Shown here piece after piece: positions 1 to 8,112 of a stretch of DNA of 64,000 nucleotides. The stretch spans positions 1-64,000 of the forward strand of contig CACYTP010000006.1 of the NCBI GenBank assembly GCA_902777385.1, written 5' to 3'. The stretch comes from an uncultured bacterium (GTDB taxonomy: Bacteria > Cyanobacteriota > Vampirovibrionia > Gastranaerophilales > Gastranaerophilaceae). Within the stretch, counting starts at the first letter, position 1; each line of letters starts with the position of its first letter. The notes below the pieces were generated by a model, which saw nothing but the letters and a program-made list of their open reading frames with translations, made no database searches and was not told where the DNA came from. A program made the translations under genes and the position numbers.

Positions 1-109
1 ACATAGTGCAGGTAGCGAAACTCTCGGAGCGTGGAAGAAATCCAAGGCAGTAATCCAGCCATTAGACTACAGAAATATAAAGGAAAGAGCAAGGCAAAAA
101 TTCGCAGTT

Positions 110-937
110 ATGACAAAAAAGCTGGATTGCTTCGTCGCAAAGCTGTTTGCTCCTCGCAATGACATGGGAAAGAAAGCCGCATTCACCTTGGCGGAAGTCT
201 TAATCACCCTCGGGATAATCGGTGTGGTTGCGGCGTTAACACTACCGACATTGATACAAAATTACCAAAAGCGGGTATATATAAACCAATTGAAAAAATC
301 TTATTCTGTTTTAAGTAACGGGTTTAGGCTCATGATGGCACATGATGGTGTAACAGAATTGAAAGATACGCATGCATTTAGCGGTATGGGGGCTAATTTT
401 TGTGGTAGTCGTAGTAGTACTAATCTTAATAATATACTTACCAATGATTGTAGTAGTATAAGAGAGGGATTAACGAGTGTGTTTTCAGGTATTCAGTTTG
501 CTCCGTGTGATGATATTGAGACAAAATATTTGAATGGAACTATTATTCCTTCCACCGGAAACGGGTTCAGAAAGTCAACACATACCTGTATAAAGTTTCC
601 TGACGGCTCTGAATTGTTAAGTTATGAGTTTCGTAAAGATTCTACTACTACTAACGGTAGATTATATGTTGATATAAACGGACCTAAAAACCCTAATACT
701 TTAGGTAGAGATATTTTTGAGTTCTGGTATTTTAATAATGGAATATTAGTTCCCTATGGTTCTCAGCAAGTTAGTGATGTAATGATGTCTTTAAGTAGTA
801 ATGCTGAATATTATGCACAGCAAGGCATAACATCATTTTATTGGCGAAATTCAACAGCTTCAAAGAAATGTGATATTTCAGGTCAAGGTCAAATGTGTGC
901 CGGCAGAGTACTGGAAGAAGATGCAATGAATTACTAG
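110..937 (+). CDS. Prepilin-like protein (type IV pilin/pseudopilin N-terminus), 275 aa
   Basis: The N-terminal methylation motif AAFTLAEVLITLGIIGVVAA (about residues 23-42) has the cleavage site, Glu+5 and hydrophobic helix of type IV pilins and type II secretion pseudopilins, so the product is probably processed by a prepilin peptidase and assembled at the inner membrane. The C-terminal part carries DINGPKNPNTLGRDIF, a loop shared in spirit with the other two prepilins here. Residues 5-18 (LDCFVAKLFAPRND) are the translation of an interspersed repeat, so the biological start may be ATG 164 (MGKKAAFTL). Neither start has a clear Shine-Dalgarno site, and the frame is open back to base 2, so the true start could lie outside the window. 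The gene is bracketed by inverted copies of that repeat. The family call is firm; the start and substrate are not. Confidence 0.8.
   Translation: MTKKLDCFVAKLFAPRNDMGKKAAFTLAEVLITLGIIGVVAALTLPTLIQNYQKRVYINQLKKSYSVLSNGFRLMMAHDGVTELKDTHAFSGMGANFCGSRSSTNLNNILTNDCSSIREGLTSVFSGIQFAPCDDIETKYLNGTIIPSTGNGFRKSTHTCIKFPDGSELLSYEFRKDSTTTNGRLYVDINGPKNPNTLGRDIFEFWYFNNGILVPYGSQQVSDVMMSLSSNAEYYAQQGITSFYWRNSTASKKCDISGQGQMCAGRVLEEDAMNY
119..167 (+). repeat. Left 49-bp inverted repeat around prepilin gene
   Basis: This 49-base block matches the reverse complement of 941-989 at 47 of 49 positions, counted by eye. It lies inside the prepilin coding frame and is read as an N-terminal extension. It looks like a dispersed short repeat of the kind found in many copies in some bacterial genomes. 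Confidence 0.85.
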
Positions 938-940
938 GAT

Positions 941-989
941 CCATGTCATTGCGAGGAGCAAATGGCTTTGCGACGAAGCAATCCAGCTT
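941..989 (-). repeat. Right 49-bp inverted repeat around prepilin gene
   Basis: This is the inverted partner of 119-167 and begins three bases after the prepilin stop codon. The two copies enclose the whole pilin body. No transposase, recombinase or target-site duplication was seen. Confidence 0.85.
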
Positions 990-1050
990 ATTAGGTAACG
1001 TTGAAAATTCTAATGATAAGATAGTTAATTAAATAATGTAAATTTAAAAA

Positions 1051-1098
1051 CAGCCGAAAAAACGGCTGGATTGCTTCGCTGTCGCTCGCAATGACATG
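1051..1098 (+). repeat. Third, shortened copy of the pilin-flanking repeat, with hairpin
   Basis: Bases 1065-1098 keep both ends of the 49-bp repeat (GCTGGATTGCTTCG and TCGCAATGACATG) but have a different, shorter centre. A perfect 6-bp hairpin (CAGCCG, six A, CGGCTG; 1051-1068) overlaps its left end. With the right inverted repeat, this fills most of the non-coding stretch 938-1135. Confidence 0.7.
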
Positions 1099-1135
1099 AA
1101 ATATAAAATTTACATAAAAACACAAACCCAATCTC

Positions 1136-1164
1136 TTGACAAATTGCTACATTTGTAGTATAAT
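1136..1164 (+). promoter_or_regulatory. Sigma-70 promoter with a BlaI/CopY-type operator dyad
   Basis: A consensus -35 TTGACA (1136-1141) and -10 TATAAT (1159-1164) are 17 bases apart. The spacer contains the perfect dyad CTACATTTGTAG (1147-1158). TACAnnTGTA is the core recognised by the BlaI/MecI/CopY winged-helix repressor family. A dimer bound here would block RNA polymerase. No such regulator is encoded in the window, so the operator role is inference. Confidence 0.6.
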
Positions 1165-1208
1165 AACTCTGTCAAATATTTTGGCATGTAAGTCAGGAGT
1201 GTGTAGAG

Positions 1209-1604
1209 ATGAATGTTACATTGGCGAACAGCAGTATTATTGCCGGTATTATGAATCAGCAAAAACAGGCTTTAATTGAAAAAAATTATAATGAAATTTA
1301 TAATCATGAACTTGCTCATAAACGTGCAGGGGGTGCTTTTGCAGGTGACATTGTTATTGAGAGAAACTCGGAGGGTATTCCTGTAGGCGGTCACGTTCCG
1401 ATACAAATGCCTACATTGAATGAGAGAAATCCTCAGCAAACTATTGACCATGCAAATGTTGTAATTGCATCTGCTATGGCTCCTTCTGATCCGTCAGAAC
1501 AGGATTATAAAGTCGCAAATCAGGCAAGGGCTATCAAGCAAAAAGCAATTGAAATTAAGAATAATAATCCTAATCTAGGTAAAAAATTGGATATTCAAGC
1601 TTAA
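1209..1604 (+). CDS. SprA-related putative metallopeptidase (HExxH protein), 131 aa
   Basis: The motif HELAH (residues 33-37) is a zinc-metallopeptidase HExxH signature. The text after it (AGDIVIERNSEGIPVGGHV, then PIQMPTL, ASAMAPSDPSEQDYKVANQA) resembles the SprA-related family of putative metalloproteases. There is no signal peptide, so it is probably cytoplasmic. It starts at ATG 1209 after CAGGAGTG, and the strong promoter just upstream belongs to it. The fold and HExxH are clear. Peptidase activity and substrate are unknown, and the protein is shorter than full-length family members, keeping mainly the conserved core. Confidence 0.7.
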   Translation: MNVTLANSSIIAGIMNQQKQALIEKNYNEIYNHELAHKRAGGAFAGDIVIERNSEGIPVGGHVPIQMPTLNERNPQQTIDHANVVIASAMAPSDPSEQDYKVANQARAIKQKAIEIKNNNPNLGKKLDIQA

Positions 1605-1673
1605 TTGGATGCTATTTATGTTGCCGTCGAAATTTTGTATCCAAGTTTATTTGTGCTAGTATAAAAACGGGAT

Positions 1674-3659
1674 ATGAAAATTCAGTTGTTAAATCCGGCA
1701 GATGTTGCCGTTCATAATTATAAATATATCACTAACCCGTTAAGACCTGTCTTTTATTTTACCGGTACGGATAAACCGGATACTTTTGAAAAGTTAAATC
1801 AGGAGAGCGACTCTATTGAGCCGCCTATAAATTTGGCTGCCGCAAGAAAAATCTCAGGAATACATTGTCCCGTATGCGGGATAAAAATGCTTTCCCGTAA
1901 TGAACACCGAAAATTTATAGAAAATGCCGTAAATATTAAAGATACAAAGCAGCTTGTAGAAATTTTGAATAAAAATGAAGATTTTATCCCGATAAAGTTA
2001 AAAAGGATACTGTATGATACAAAACGTATACCTGATTACAAGAGTTTGTCCGTTCCAGAATATGTCATTGCCCTCAGGGATATTGCGTATAAAGATAAAG
2101 TAAAAGCAGCTAATAATGTACGGGAATATTTAATAGCATATCCGCAAGAAAATAATGTGAGTGACGAACACAGACAAGTAATTTTAAAGTTAGCGGATTC
2201 ACTAAATGGGGATACACATTACCGCAGGTATAAAAAACATTTGTTAATGCTTGGTGATGAAAATTTACTTAGTATGAGAGATTTGAATGCCATTAAAAAA
2301 GATACAATGAGAGATTTTCTCTTTGCGGATATGTATTATGACAATCTAAACATCAAAAATTTGGATGATATGTCGCAGGACGAAGTTTTGAGAGCTTTTA
2401 TAGATAATATCTTTGTACGTTCAAGAAATCATCTGCATAAGATTGAAAAGTATGATAATCACTTGAATAATCCAAATAATGTGATTCTTTTGTGCGGTGA
2501 TTGTGAACTTAGGAGAGGTAAAAATACTTTTTACAATGACAGATTTCAGCCGGATTTAAAGCAAAACATTAAGGCATATTTAAGAGATATAGCCTTTCTG
2601 AATGGATCAAAAGTTATAAGTATTCCGACTGATTATCTGACTTATGTTTGCTATAGGTCCAATACTTTGAGCAAAGGGATACTTGTGTTTGAGCCAAGTG
2701 AAATAAAATATGTAACAAGTCCTCAAAATATTCGGTTAAGACATGAAAAGTTTTCCCCGATAATACAAACAAAAGTTGATATTCCTTGTGCGGAATGCGG
2801 TTCTACAATGTTACCACATCAGATAAAAACAAAGATTTCTTCTGAACTTGATAAATGCAGAAATCCTTATGATTATGCGGAAATTCTTAAAAAATACGAT
2901 AAATATATAGGATATTATGCTCAGGATATTGCAATGATGTTTGTTGATACTGCTGAGTCAAAGTCGTTTATTTCAGAGGATGAATTTCTGGATACTTTTT
3001 ACAGACGTGTAAAAGGGTACCTGAGGGTAGGACGGAATAACTCGCTTCAAAATTATAAGCAGGCAAGGGAATATTATCACAAGAATGCTCCGGAAAAAGT
3101 AAGAACTTATGAAAAGGTTTACAAGGAAGTAAAAAAATATATTGCACAGGGTAAATTTGATGATTATGATATCGGAAAATTGGTTAATGACTGTCTAAAA
3201 CCTACAAATTATAATGAATATAATATCAAATCAATATCAACTTTACTGAGAGATTTTGCGATTTTGAACTATAAATACCAAATGGTATATCCTATAGGTA
3301 GAGATATTAAAACTAAGAATGATTATATTAGAAATATTGCTTATAATTTATTTGCGTCTGATACAGCAACAGCAGATCATCTTATTGCATATAATCAGGG
3401 CGGAGAAGGTTCAAGATATAATCTTATAGGTTTGTGCAAGGCTTGTAACAAACTTAAATCGGATAAAAGTGTAATTGCGTGGTACGATCAGCATACAATG
3501 GTAAAAAGAAATTTGCCGAAACAATTAGAAGTTATTGACGAGATGGCAAGGTATGGCGAACTTGACGGATATGATGATTGGGCAAGCGGTATTGCTAAAA
3601 CTATGTACGATGAAACCAAAGGGAAATGCGATATAAGAGATATGTTTCGGGAAGAATAA
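1674..3659 (+). CDS. Large protein with two HNH-type zinc-knuckle modules, 661 aa
   Basis: The protein looks like an internal duplication. Module 1 has CPVC (C65, C68), about 190 residues of mostly helical sequence, then NNPNNVILLCGDCELRRGK (C274, C277). Module 2 has CAEC (C372, C375), a similar insert, then ADHLIAYNQGGEGSRYNL and LCKACNKLKSDK (H569, C588, C591). Module 2 has the H..N..CxxCNxxK layout of HNH nucleases with the catalytic DH. Module 1 lacks a matching DH and may be structural. An HNH with a long insert between its two zinc half-sites is unusual. The start ATG 1674 has only a weak CGGGA upstream. The gene stands alone, and its function is unknown beyond likely nucleic-acid binding or cleavage. 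Confidence 0.7.
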   Translation: MKIQLLNPADVAVHNYKYITNPLRPVFYFTGTDKPDTFEKLNQESDSIEPPINLAAARKISGIHCPVCGIKMLSRNEHRKFIENAVNIKDTKQLVEILNKNEDFIPIKLKRILYDTKRIPDYKSLSVPEYVIALRDIAYKDKVKAANNVREYLIAYPQENNVSDEHRQVILKLADSLNGDTHYRRYKKHLLMLGDENLLSMRDLNAIKKDTMRDFLFADMYYDNLNIKNLDDMSQDEVLRAFIDNIFVRSRNHLHKIEKYDNHLNNPNNVILLCGDCELRRGKNTFYNDRFQPDLKQNIKAYLRDIAFLNGSKVISIPTDYLTYVCYRSNTLSKGILVFEPSEIKYVTSPQNIRLRHEKFSPIIQTKVDIPCAECGSTMLPHQIKTKISSELDKCRNPYDYAEILKKYDKYIGYYAQDIAMMFVDTAESKSFISEDEFLDTFYRRVKGYLRVGRNNSLQNYKQAREYYHKNAPEKVRTYEKVYKEVKKYIAQGKFDDYDIGKLVNDCLKPTNYNEYNIKSISTLLRDFAILNYKYQMVYPIGRDIKTKNDYIRNIAYNLFASDTATADHLIAYNQGGEGSRYNLIGLCKACNKLKSDKSVIAWYDQHTMVKRNLPKQLEVIDEMARYGELDGYDDWASGIAKTMYDETKGKCDIRDMFREE

Positions 3660-3668
3660 TCCGTAATT

Positions 3669-4274
3669 TTATTTAATTTTTCTTATAATAATGAGGTTTC
3701 TTATGTAGTTTTCTTCAAGCGGCAATTTGTATTCTATTATATCCGTAACTTCAGCTTTGTATTTTTTTAGTACTGATTGTGCCTGAGATATTTCTTCCGG
3801 TGCTTTTATTGATTTATATACAATAAAGCAGCCGTCATCTTTTAATAACGGTATTGCGTAAGGTATAAGTGTTTTTAATGCTGCAACGGCTCTTGATGTT
3901 ATAAAATCATATTTTATATTTTTCAAATTTTCTGCTCTGTCGCAAATTGTTGTAAGGTTATTTAAATTTAAATCCGTTTTAATTTCTTCAATGGCACAAA
4001 TTTTTTTTCTGATACTGTCAAGTGCATTGACTTGTAAATCAGTATAATTTATCGCAACAGGAACTGCCGGAAATCCTCCGCCTGTTCCTATATCCAAAAG
4101 AGTTTTGTTTTTTAGGTCATGGATTTTATATTTATCAAAAAATTTTTCTATTGAGAGGCTGTCAAAAATATGCTTTTCCCATAAAAACGTTTCATCATTC
4201 TTAGATATAAGATTAATTTTCGAATTTTGGCTGAGGAAACTCGTCATGTATGCTTCAAATTTCTGTTTATCCAT
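3669..4274 (-). CDS. rsmG: 16S rRNA (guanine527-N7)-methyltransferase RsmG
   Basis: RsmG (GidB) uses S-adenosylmethionine to methylate G527 of 16S rRNA. The SAM-binding signature LLDIGTGGGFPAVPVA and the later motif FITSRAVA are typical, and the length of about 201 aa fits the family. I take the start at 4274 because GAGG lies eight bases upstream and because this ATG overlaps the TAA of the preceding ATPase gene by eight bases, which suggests translational coupling. An in-frame ATG at 4289 would add five residues. The usual partner mnmG is not nearby. Confidence 0.93.
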   Translation of the reverse strand: MDKQKFEAYMTSFLSQNSKINLISKNDETFLWEKHIFDSLSIEKFFDKYKIHDLKNKTLLDIGTGGGFPAVPVAINYTDLQVNALDSIRKKICAIEEIKTDLNLNNLTTICDRAENLKNIKYDFITSRAVAALKTLIPYAIPLLKDDGCFIVYKSIKAPEEISQAQSVLKKYKAEVTDIIEYKLPLEENYIRNLIIIRKIK

Positions 4275-6726
4275 TTTTTGTAACCTCAAGTTCTAATTTT
4301 TTGAAAGCTTCATCCCCGAGCCTAAGTTTTAAATCTCTCAGACGTTGTTCTATCTTGGTTTTATCTTCAGATAAAGCATTGTTTTTTGCTCTTGAGTAAG
4401 CTTTTATATATGCCTTCAGTGCTTTGGCAAATTCTCTTCTGTCAGCACAAAAATCACCATATTCAACATTTATGTTCATTAAGTAGTATGGTTCGCTAAG
4501 CTCCTTTGCTGCGGTCATTGCTTTTTTGTAGTAATCAATAGCTGTTTCAGGAGATTTTCTTCCGTTGTATTTTGCAAGACGGACAGCAGATTCATATACT
4601 CCGCTTAAATTTTTGTTTTCTTCATCTATAGACAAACTTTCCTGATAATATTTCATTGCCAAATCCGTTGAACCGGTGTCGTCATATATCATTGCAAGAT
4701 TTATCATCGCAGAAGACAGATATTGATTATCTTTTGACGAAATATCAATGCAGCGTTGGTACAATTTTATTGCAGTTTCTGTTTCATCCAATTCATCACA
4801 TACTGCCGCAAATTTGAAATATAATTCTGCAAGAACCTTTCTGCCTATAGTGTTATCAACGAGTGCATAAGCAGATTTGTAATTTTTATAAACATCTCTT
4901 ATGTCTTTATTAGCTATTGATGCCAGCAGAAGTCTTGCTTTAATTTTTAATTCATTAGAAATATCTTCTTCAGGATTAAGAATGTCGTTGAGCAGTTTTT
5001 CTGCTTTGTCATGCTTATAGGTGTTATAAAAAATATTTGCCACCGCAAGCCGCATTTCATTGAATTTCTCTTTATCTCCTGCCTTAACAAAATATTCAAG
5101 TGCCATTTCGTAGTATTTAAGTGCATTAAACCAGTCAGATAATTTTTCATAGCACTTTGCAGTTTTTATGTATATTCTCGAAACCATTAGTGCAAAATTA
5201 TCATCTTCTTTCATTGTCAGTGCAAGTTGGTAGTATGCCAAGGCTTTTTGATAGTTAAAATTCTTTTCTTCTCTGTTTGCAGCATTCATCAGTTCCATAA
5301 ACGGAAGCCGCATTTCTTCGGGTGTCAGAATTTTATTTGAATAGTCGATATATTTATTTATCGAATCGGCAATCCCGTTCATGATGCTTTTTTCTTCATC
5401 TTCACTGTCAAATATAAAAGATATTTTTTTGATTTTGTCTTCCTTAGATTCTTGTTTTTCGATTTCAATATCAGGCTGAACAGGTATTTCTTCGGTCGTG
5501 GGAATAGCACTGTAATCAGTTTTTAAATCAGCGGCATATTCGATTGCCTCTATTGCGGCTGCCTCCATTTGGCGGAAAAGCATAGGCTTCTTCGGTAAAA
5601 ACATTGTGTGATACTCAATTTCTGTTCTCATGGTTTGTCTTGAAATAAGTAAATCCCTCTCAAACGGTTTTAACGGAAGTTGAGTAGTGTATAATTCAAC
5701 ACAGGCTTTATGTAATTTTGCGGCTACATTTTCAGGAATTGAATTCAAAGATATTTCTTTGTAGTAATCCTGAAGATATATCATATTTTTTTCTCTGCTA
5801 AGCAGCAGGTTATCTGCAAAATACTGTATTTTTTCCTCATTGTATAAATTTATTGTTTCAAGCAGTTTTGTGCTGATAGGGTGCCTTAGTATTGTTAACA
5901 GGCGGAACAAATGCCCATTTGCAGGATCAACAAACGAAAGGGCTTCTCTGAAAATAAAATCGTTGTATGTCAGAAAACTTTTTGTATATCCGTCGATAAA
6001 ATCAATTAAAGATAGTTTATGTGCATTAATGATTTTTACGGTTAATTCTGTGTATAAAAAGTACCCTCTTGTGTGTTTGTATAATTCGTCCGATACAGGT
6101 CCAATCATTTTTATGCCTTTTGAGCGAAGATATTTTTCAAATATACTTTTTTCTAACGCAAGAACGGTTACCTTTTCAAACGGGATTTTATCCGTAAAAT
6201 CGTCGTAATCAAATTTTCTTGATATAAGTATTGTTTTTATATTATAAAATTCCGATATGTGGAGTAAAAAATCCAGAATTTCCTGTTTATTGTTTTTTAA
6301 TACACTTTCAAGAGAATTTATAATTATTAGTATCGGTCTGTCTATAGAGTTAAAATATGCAGTAATTTTTTGAATAAAATTTTCAGATTTTATTTTTGGA
6401 TGAGTAATTTCATCCCTAACCGCAAGTTCTTTAAAATCTTCAAAAAATGATAAAAGAATATCATCCAAAATTGTTGTTTCAAAACAATTGTATTCAAGTA
6501 TTATTGTATTTTTACTCAAAAATTTAAGAGAGTGATTAACTATATGAGTTTTTCCGCTTCCAAGAAAGCCGTTAACCAATAACATTGGGGTTTTTGAGTT
6601 ATAAAAACTCATTATATTTTCAAGTTGACGTTTATTATTTTCGAGTAAAAATTGATTTACCCCGCTAAGTTCTTCTTTTGTCAAATTTTTAGTATCAAAA
6701 TTTTCGTCGGTAAATCTTATATCCAT
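4267..6726 (-). CDS. STAND-like P-loop ATPase with C-terminal TPR repeats, 819 aa
   Basis: Walker A is GFLGSGKTH (residues 53-61), a Walker B-like strand PILIIINSLES follows at 131-141, and TILISRKFD near 165 looks like a sensor strand. A helical region follows, and from about residue 470 to 805 there are tandem TPR-like helical pairs (for example EKNFNYQKALAYYQLAL and LSDWFNALKYYEMAL). An N-terminal NTPase followed by TPRs is the layout of STAND signal-transduction ATPases. No effector domain (nuclease, TIR, protease) was seen, so a defence role is not supported. It is translationally coupled to rsmG. Function unknown. Confidence 0.7.
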   Translation of the reverse strand: MDIRFTDENFDTKNLTKEELSGVNQFLLENNKRQLENIMSFYNSKTPMLLVNGFLGSGKTHIVNHSLKFLSKNTIILEYNCFETTILDDILLSFFEDFKELAVRDEITHPKIKSENFIQKITAYFNSIDRPILIIINSLESVLKNNKQEILDFLLHISEFYNIKTILISRKFDYDDFTDKIPFEKVTVLALEKSIFEKYLRSKGIKMIGPVSDELYKHTRGYFLYTELTVKIINAHKLSLIDFIDGYTKSFLTYNDFIFREALSFVDPANGHLFRLLTILRHPISTKLLETINLYNEEKIQYFADNLLLSREKNMIYLQDYYKEISLNSIPENVAAKLHKACVELYTTQLPLKPFERDLLISRQTMRTEIEYHTMFLPKKPMLFRQMEAAAIEAIEYAADLKTDYSAIPTTEEIPVQPDIEIEKQESKEDKIKKISFIFDSEDEEKSIMNGIADSINKYIDYSNKILTPEEMRLPFMELMNAANREEKNFNYQKALAYYQLALTMKEDDNFALMVSRIYIKTAKCYEKLSDWFNALKYYEMALEYFVKAGDKEKFNEMRLAVANIFYNTYKHDKAEKLLNDILNPEEDISNELKIKARLLLASIANKDIRDVYKNYKSAYALVDNTIGRKVLAELYFKFAAVCDELDETETAIKLYQRCIDISSKDNQYLSSAMINLAMIYDDTGSTDLAMKYYQESLSIDEENKNLSGVYESAVRLAKYNGRKSPETAIDYYKKAMTAAKELSEPYYLMNINVEYGDFCADRREFAKALKAYIKAYSRAKNNALSEDKTKIEQRLRDLKLRLGDEAFKKLELEVTKNG

Positions 6727-6776
6727 ATCGCTATATTACATTATATTTTAATATTTTGCAAACATATTGTAAATAT

Positions 6777-6806
6777 TTGGACTTTAGAATATGTTTATAG
6801 TAATAT
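6777..6806 (+). promoter_or_regulatory. Probable promoter of the envelope operon
   Basis: TTGGAC (6777-6782) and TAATAT (6801-6806) are 18 bases apart. They lie in the divergent gap between the ATPase gene and the small membrane peptide, and no other good promoter was seen before the operon. Confidence 0.5.
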
Positions 6807-6833
6807 TTTAGTGTATAGACACAAGGGAAAACT

Positions 6834-6938
6834 ATGGATTTTTTTAGAAAACATTCAAGATTAATAATTGGTATAATAGCAGTTACATTCATTGCCTGGA
6901 CTGTCGGGCTAATGATGTTACCGTTGTATATGAAATAG
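6834..6938 (+). CDS. Small single-pass membrane peptide, 34 aa
   Basis: The ATG at 6834 follows AAGGGA at good spacing and encodes a peptide with a short basic start (MDFFRKHSR), a hydrophobic segment of about 20 residues (LIIGIIAVTFIAWTVGLMML) and the end PLYMK. It stops ten bases before the M23 peptidase gene and is the first gene after the probable operon promoter. It resembles the N-terminal anchor of SurA/PpiD-type proteins, but nothing follows it in frame. Candidate inner-membrane peptide acting with the envelope genes; function unknown. Confidence 0.55.
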   Translation: MDFFRKHSRLIIGIIAVTFIAWTVGLMMLPLYMK

Positions 6939-6947
6939 GGATTTGAA

Positions 6948-8099
6948 GTGAGAATTAAAAATATCGTAAGATATATATGTATATTTTTTGCTTTTGCGAC
7001 AGTAATGTGCGTATTTCTGCCGCAGGAAGGGTATGCTGCTCCAAATAACTCTGCTATCAGACAAAAGATAAAAAATAATCAGGCAAAAATGCAAAATACC
7101 CGTGAAAAAATAAAAACCCTAAAAGTCAAAGAGCAGCAAGAAAAAAGCAAGCTTATAAGAAACCAGCAGAGATTGGAGACTGCACAGTCAAATCTTGTTG
7201 TGTCAGAAAATAAGTATTCTTCTATGAGTGCAAAACTTGTAGATATGCAGAAAAAATTTGCAGATGCAGCCGCTGATTTAAGCAGCACCGAAATTGCAAT
7301 GAAAAATCGTATCAGGCATGTGTATAAAGCTCAGCGTGTTGGTATGTTCGATTTAATATTTAAGGCAAAAGATTTGAATTCTATGCTGGATATATTATAT
7401 TTTGAGCGTGTTATAATACGAAATGATTATAAGAATATGCTTGCACTGAAAACCAGAGCGGCAAAACTTGCTAAAATAAGAAATGATATAGAGGCACAAA
7501 AGCATTCTATTGCTATTTCAATGAATGAAATTAAGTTCCAGAAAAAGTCAATTCAGCAGGAAATTGCACATAATCAGAGTATGATAAATCGTCTAAAGAA
7601 CGATAGAGCAGTTTATGAACGTTCGGAAAGAGAATTGGCAAGACAATCAGCAAGTTTACAGGCTATGCTCAGTTCGTATAGTAATTCAACTGTAAAAGCC
7701 GCTGTAGGTGGCTTTATGAAACCTATTGGCGGTTCTATTACTTCCCCTTTCGGATGGAGGACACACCCGATATTTAAGAGCAGATCTTTTCATTCCGGGG
7801 TAGATATAGCAGGTCCTAATTATGGAAGTATTAAGGCCGCAAATTCAGGGAAAGTTATATATACAGGTTGGTATGGAGGATATGGAAAAGTTGTTATTAT
7901 TGACCATGGGGTAATTCATGGTAATCCTACAACAACACTTTATGCTCACATGTCATCTATAAAAGTAGGTAACGGACAGAACGTTACGAAAGGGCAGGTT
8001 ATAGGTTTAGAAGGTACTACGGGATATAGTACAGGTCCGCATTGTCATTTTGAAGTGAGAATTAACGGAAGACCAAATAATCCAATGAACTATATTTAA
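6948..8099 (+). CDS. EnvC-like M23 (LytM) peptidase with coiled coil, 383 aa
   Basis: A signal peptide (to about residue 30, ending GYAAP) is followed by a long coiled coil (about 33-245) and a LytM domain with all metal-site motifs: HSGVD (H282, D286), the YAH motif (H334) and HCHFE (H365, H367). With an intact site it could cut peptide cross-links itself, unlike E. coli EnvC, which lacks them and activates amidases. The coiled-coil plus LytM layout is that of EnvC-type division and murein-remodelling proteins. The start is GTG 6948 after AGGG. It leads into lptD after 13 bases. Confidence 0.88.
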   Translation: MRIKNIVRYICIFFAFATVMCVFLPQEGYAAPNNSAIRQKIKNNQAKMQNTREKIKTLKVKEQQEKSKLIRNQQRLETAQSNLVVSENKYSSMSAKLVDMQKKFADAAADLSSTEIAMKNRIRHVYKAQRVGMFDLIFKAKDLNSMLDILYFERVIIRNDYKNMLALKTRAAKLAKIRNDIEAQKHSIAISMNEIKFQKKSIQQEIAHNQSMINRLKNDRAVYERSERELARQSASLQAMLSSYSNSTVKAAVGGFMKPIGGSITSPFGWRTHPIFKSRSFHSGVDIAGPNYGSIKAANSGKVIYTGWYGGYGKVVIIDHGVIHGNPTTTLYAHMSSIKVGNGQNVTKGQVIGLEGTTGYSTGPHCHFEVRINGRPNNPMNYI

Positions 8100-8112
8100 C
8101 GAAGGAAATTTT

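Noticed and set aside
1674-6726. A defence island made of the HNH protein and the STAND-like ATPase
   Set aside because: The two genes are on opposite strands with rsmG between, there is no restriction, Cas, toxin or other defence partner, and the ATPase lacks an effector domain.
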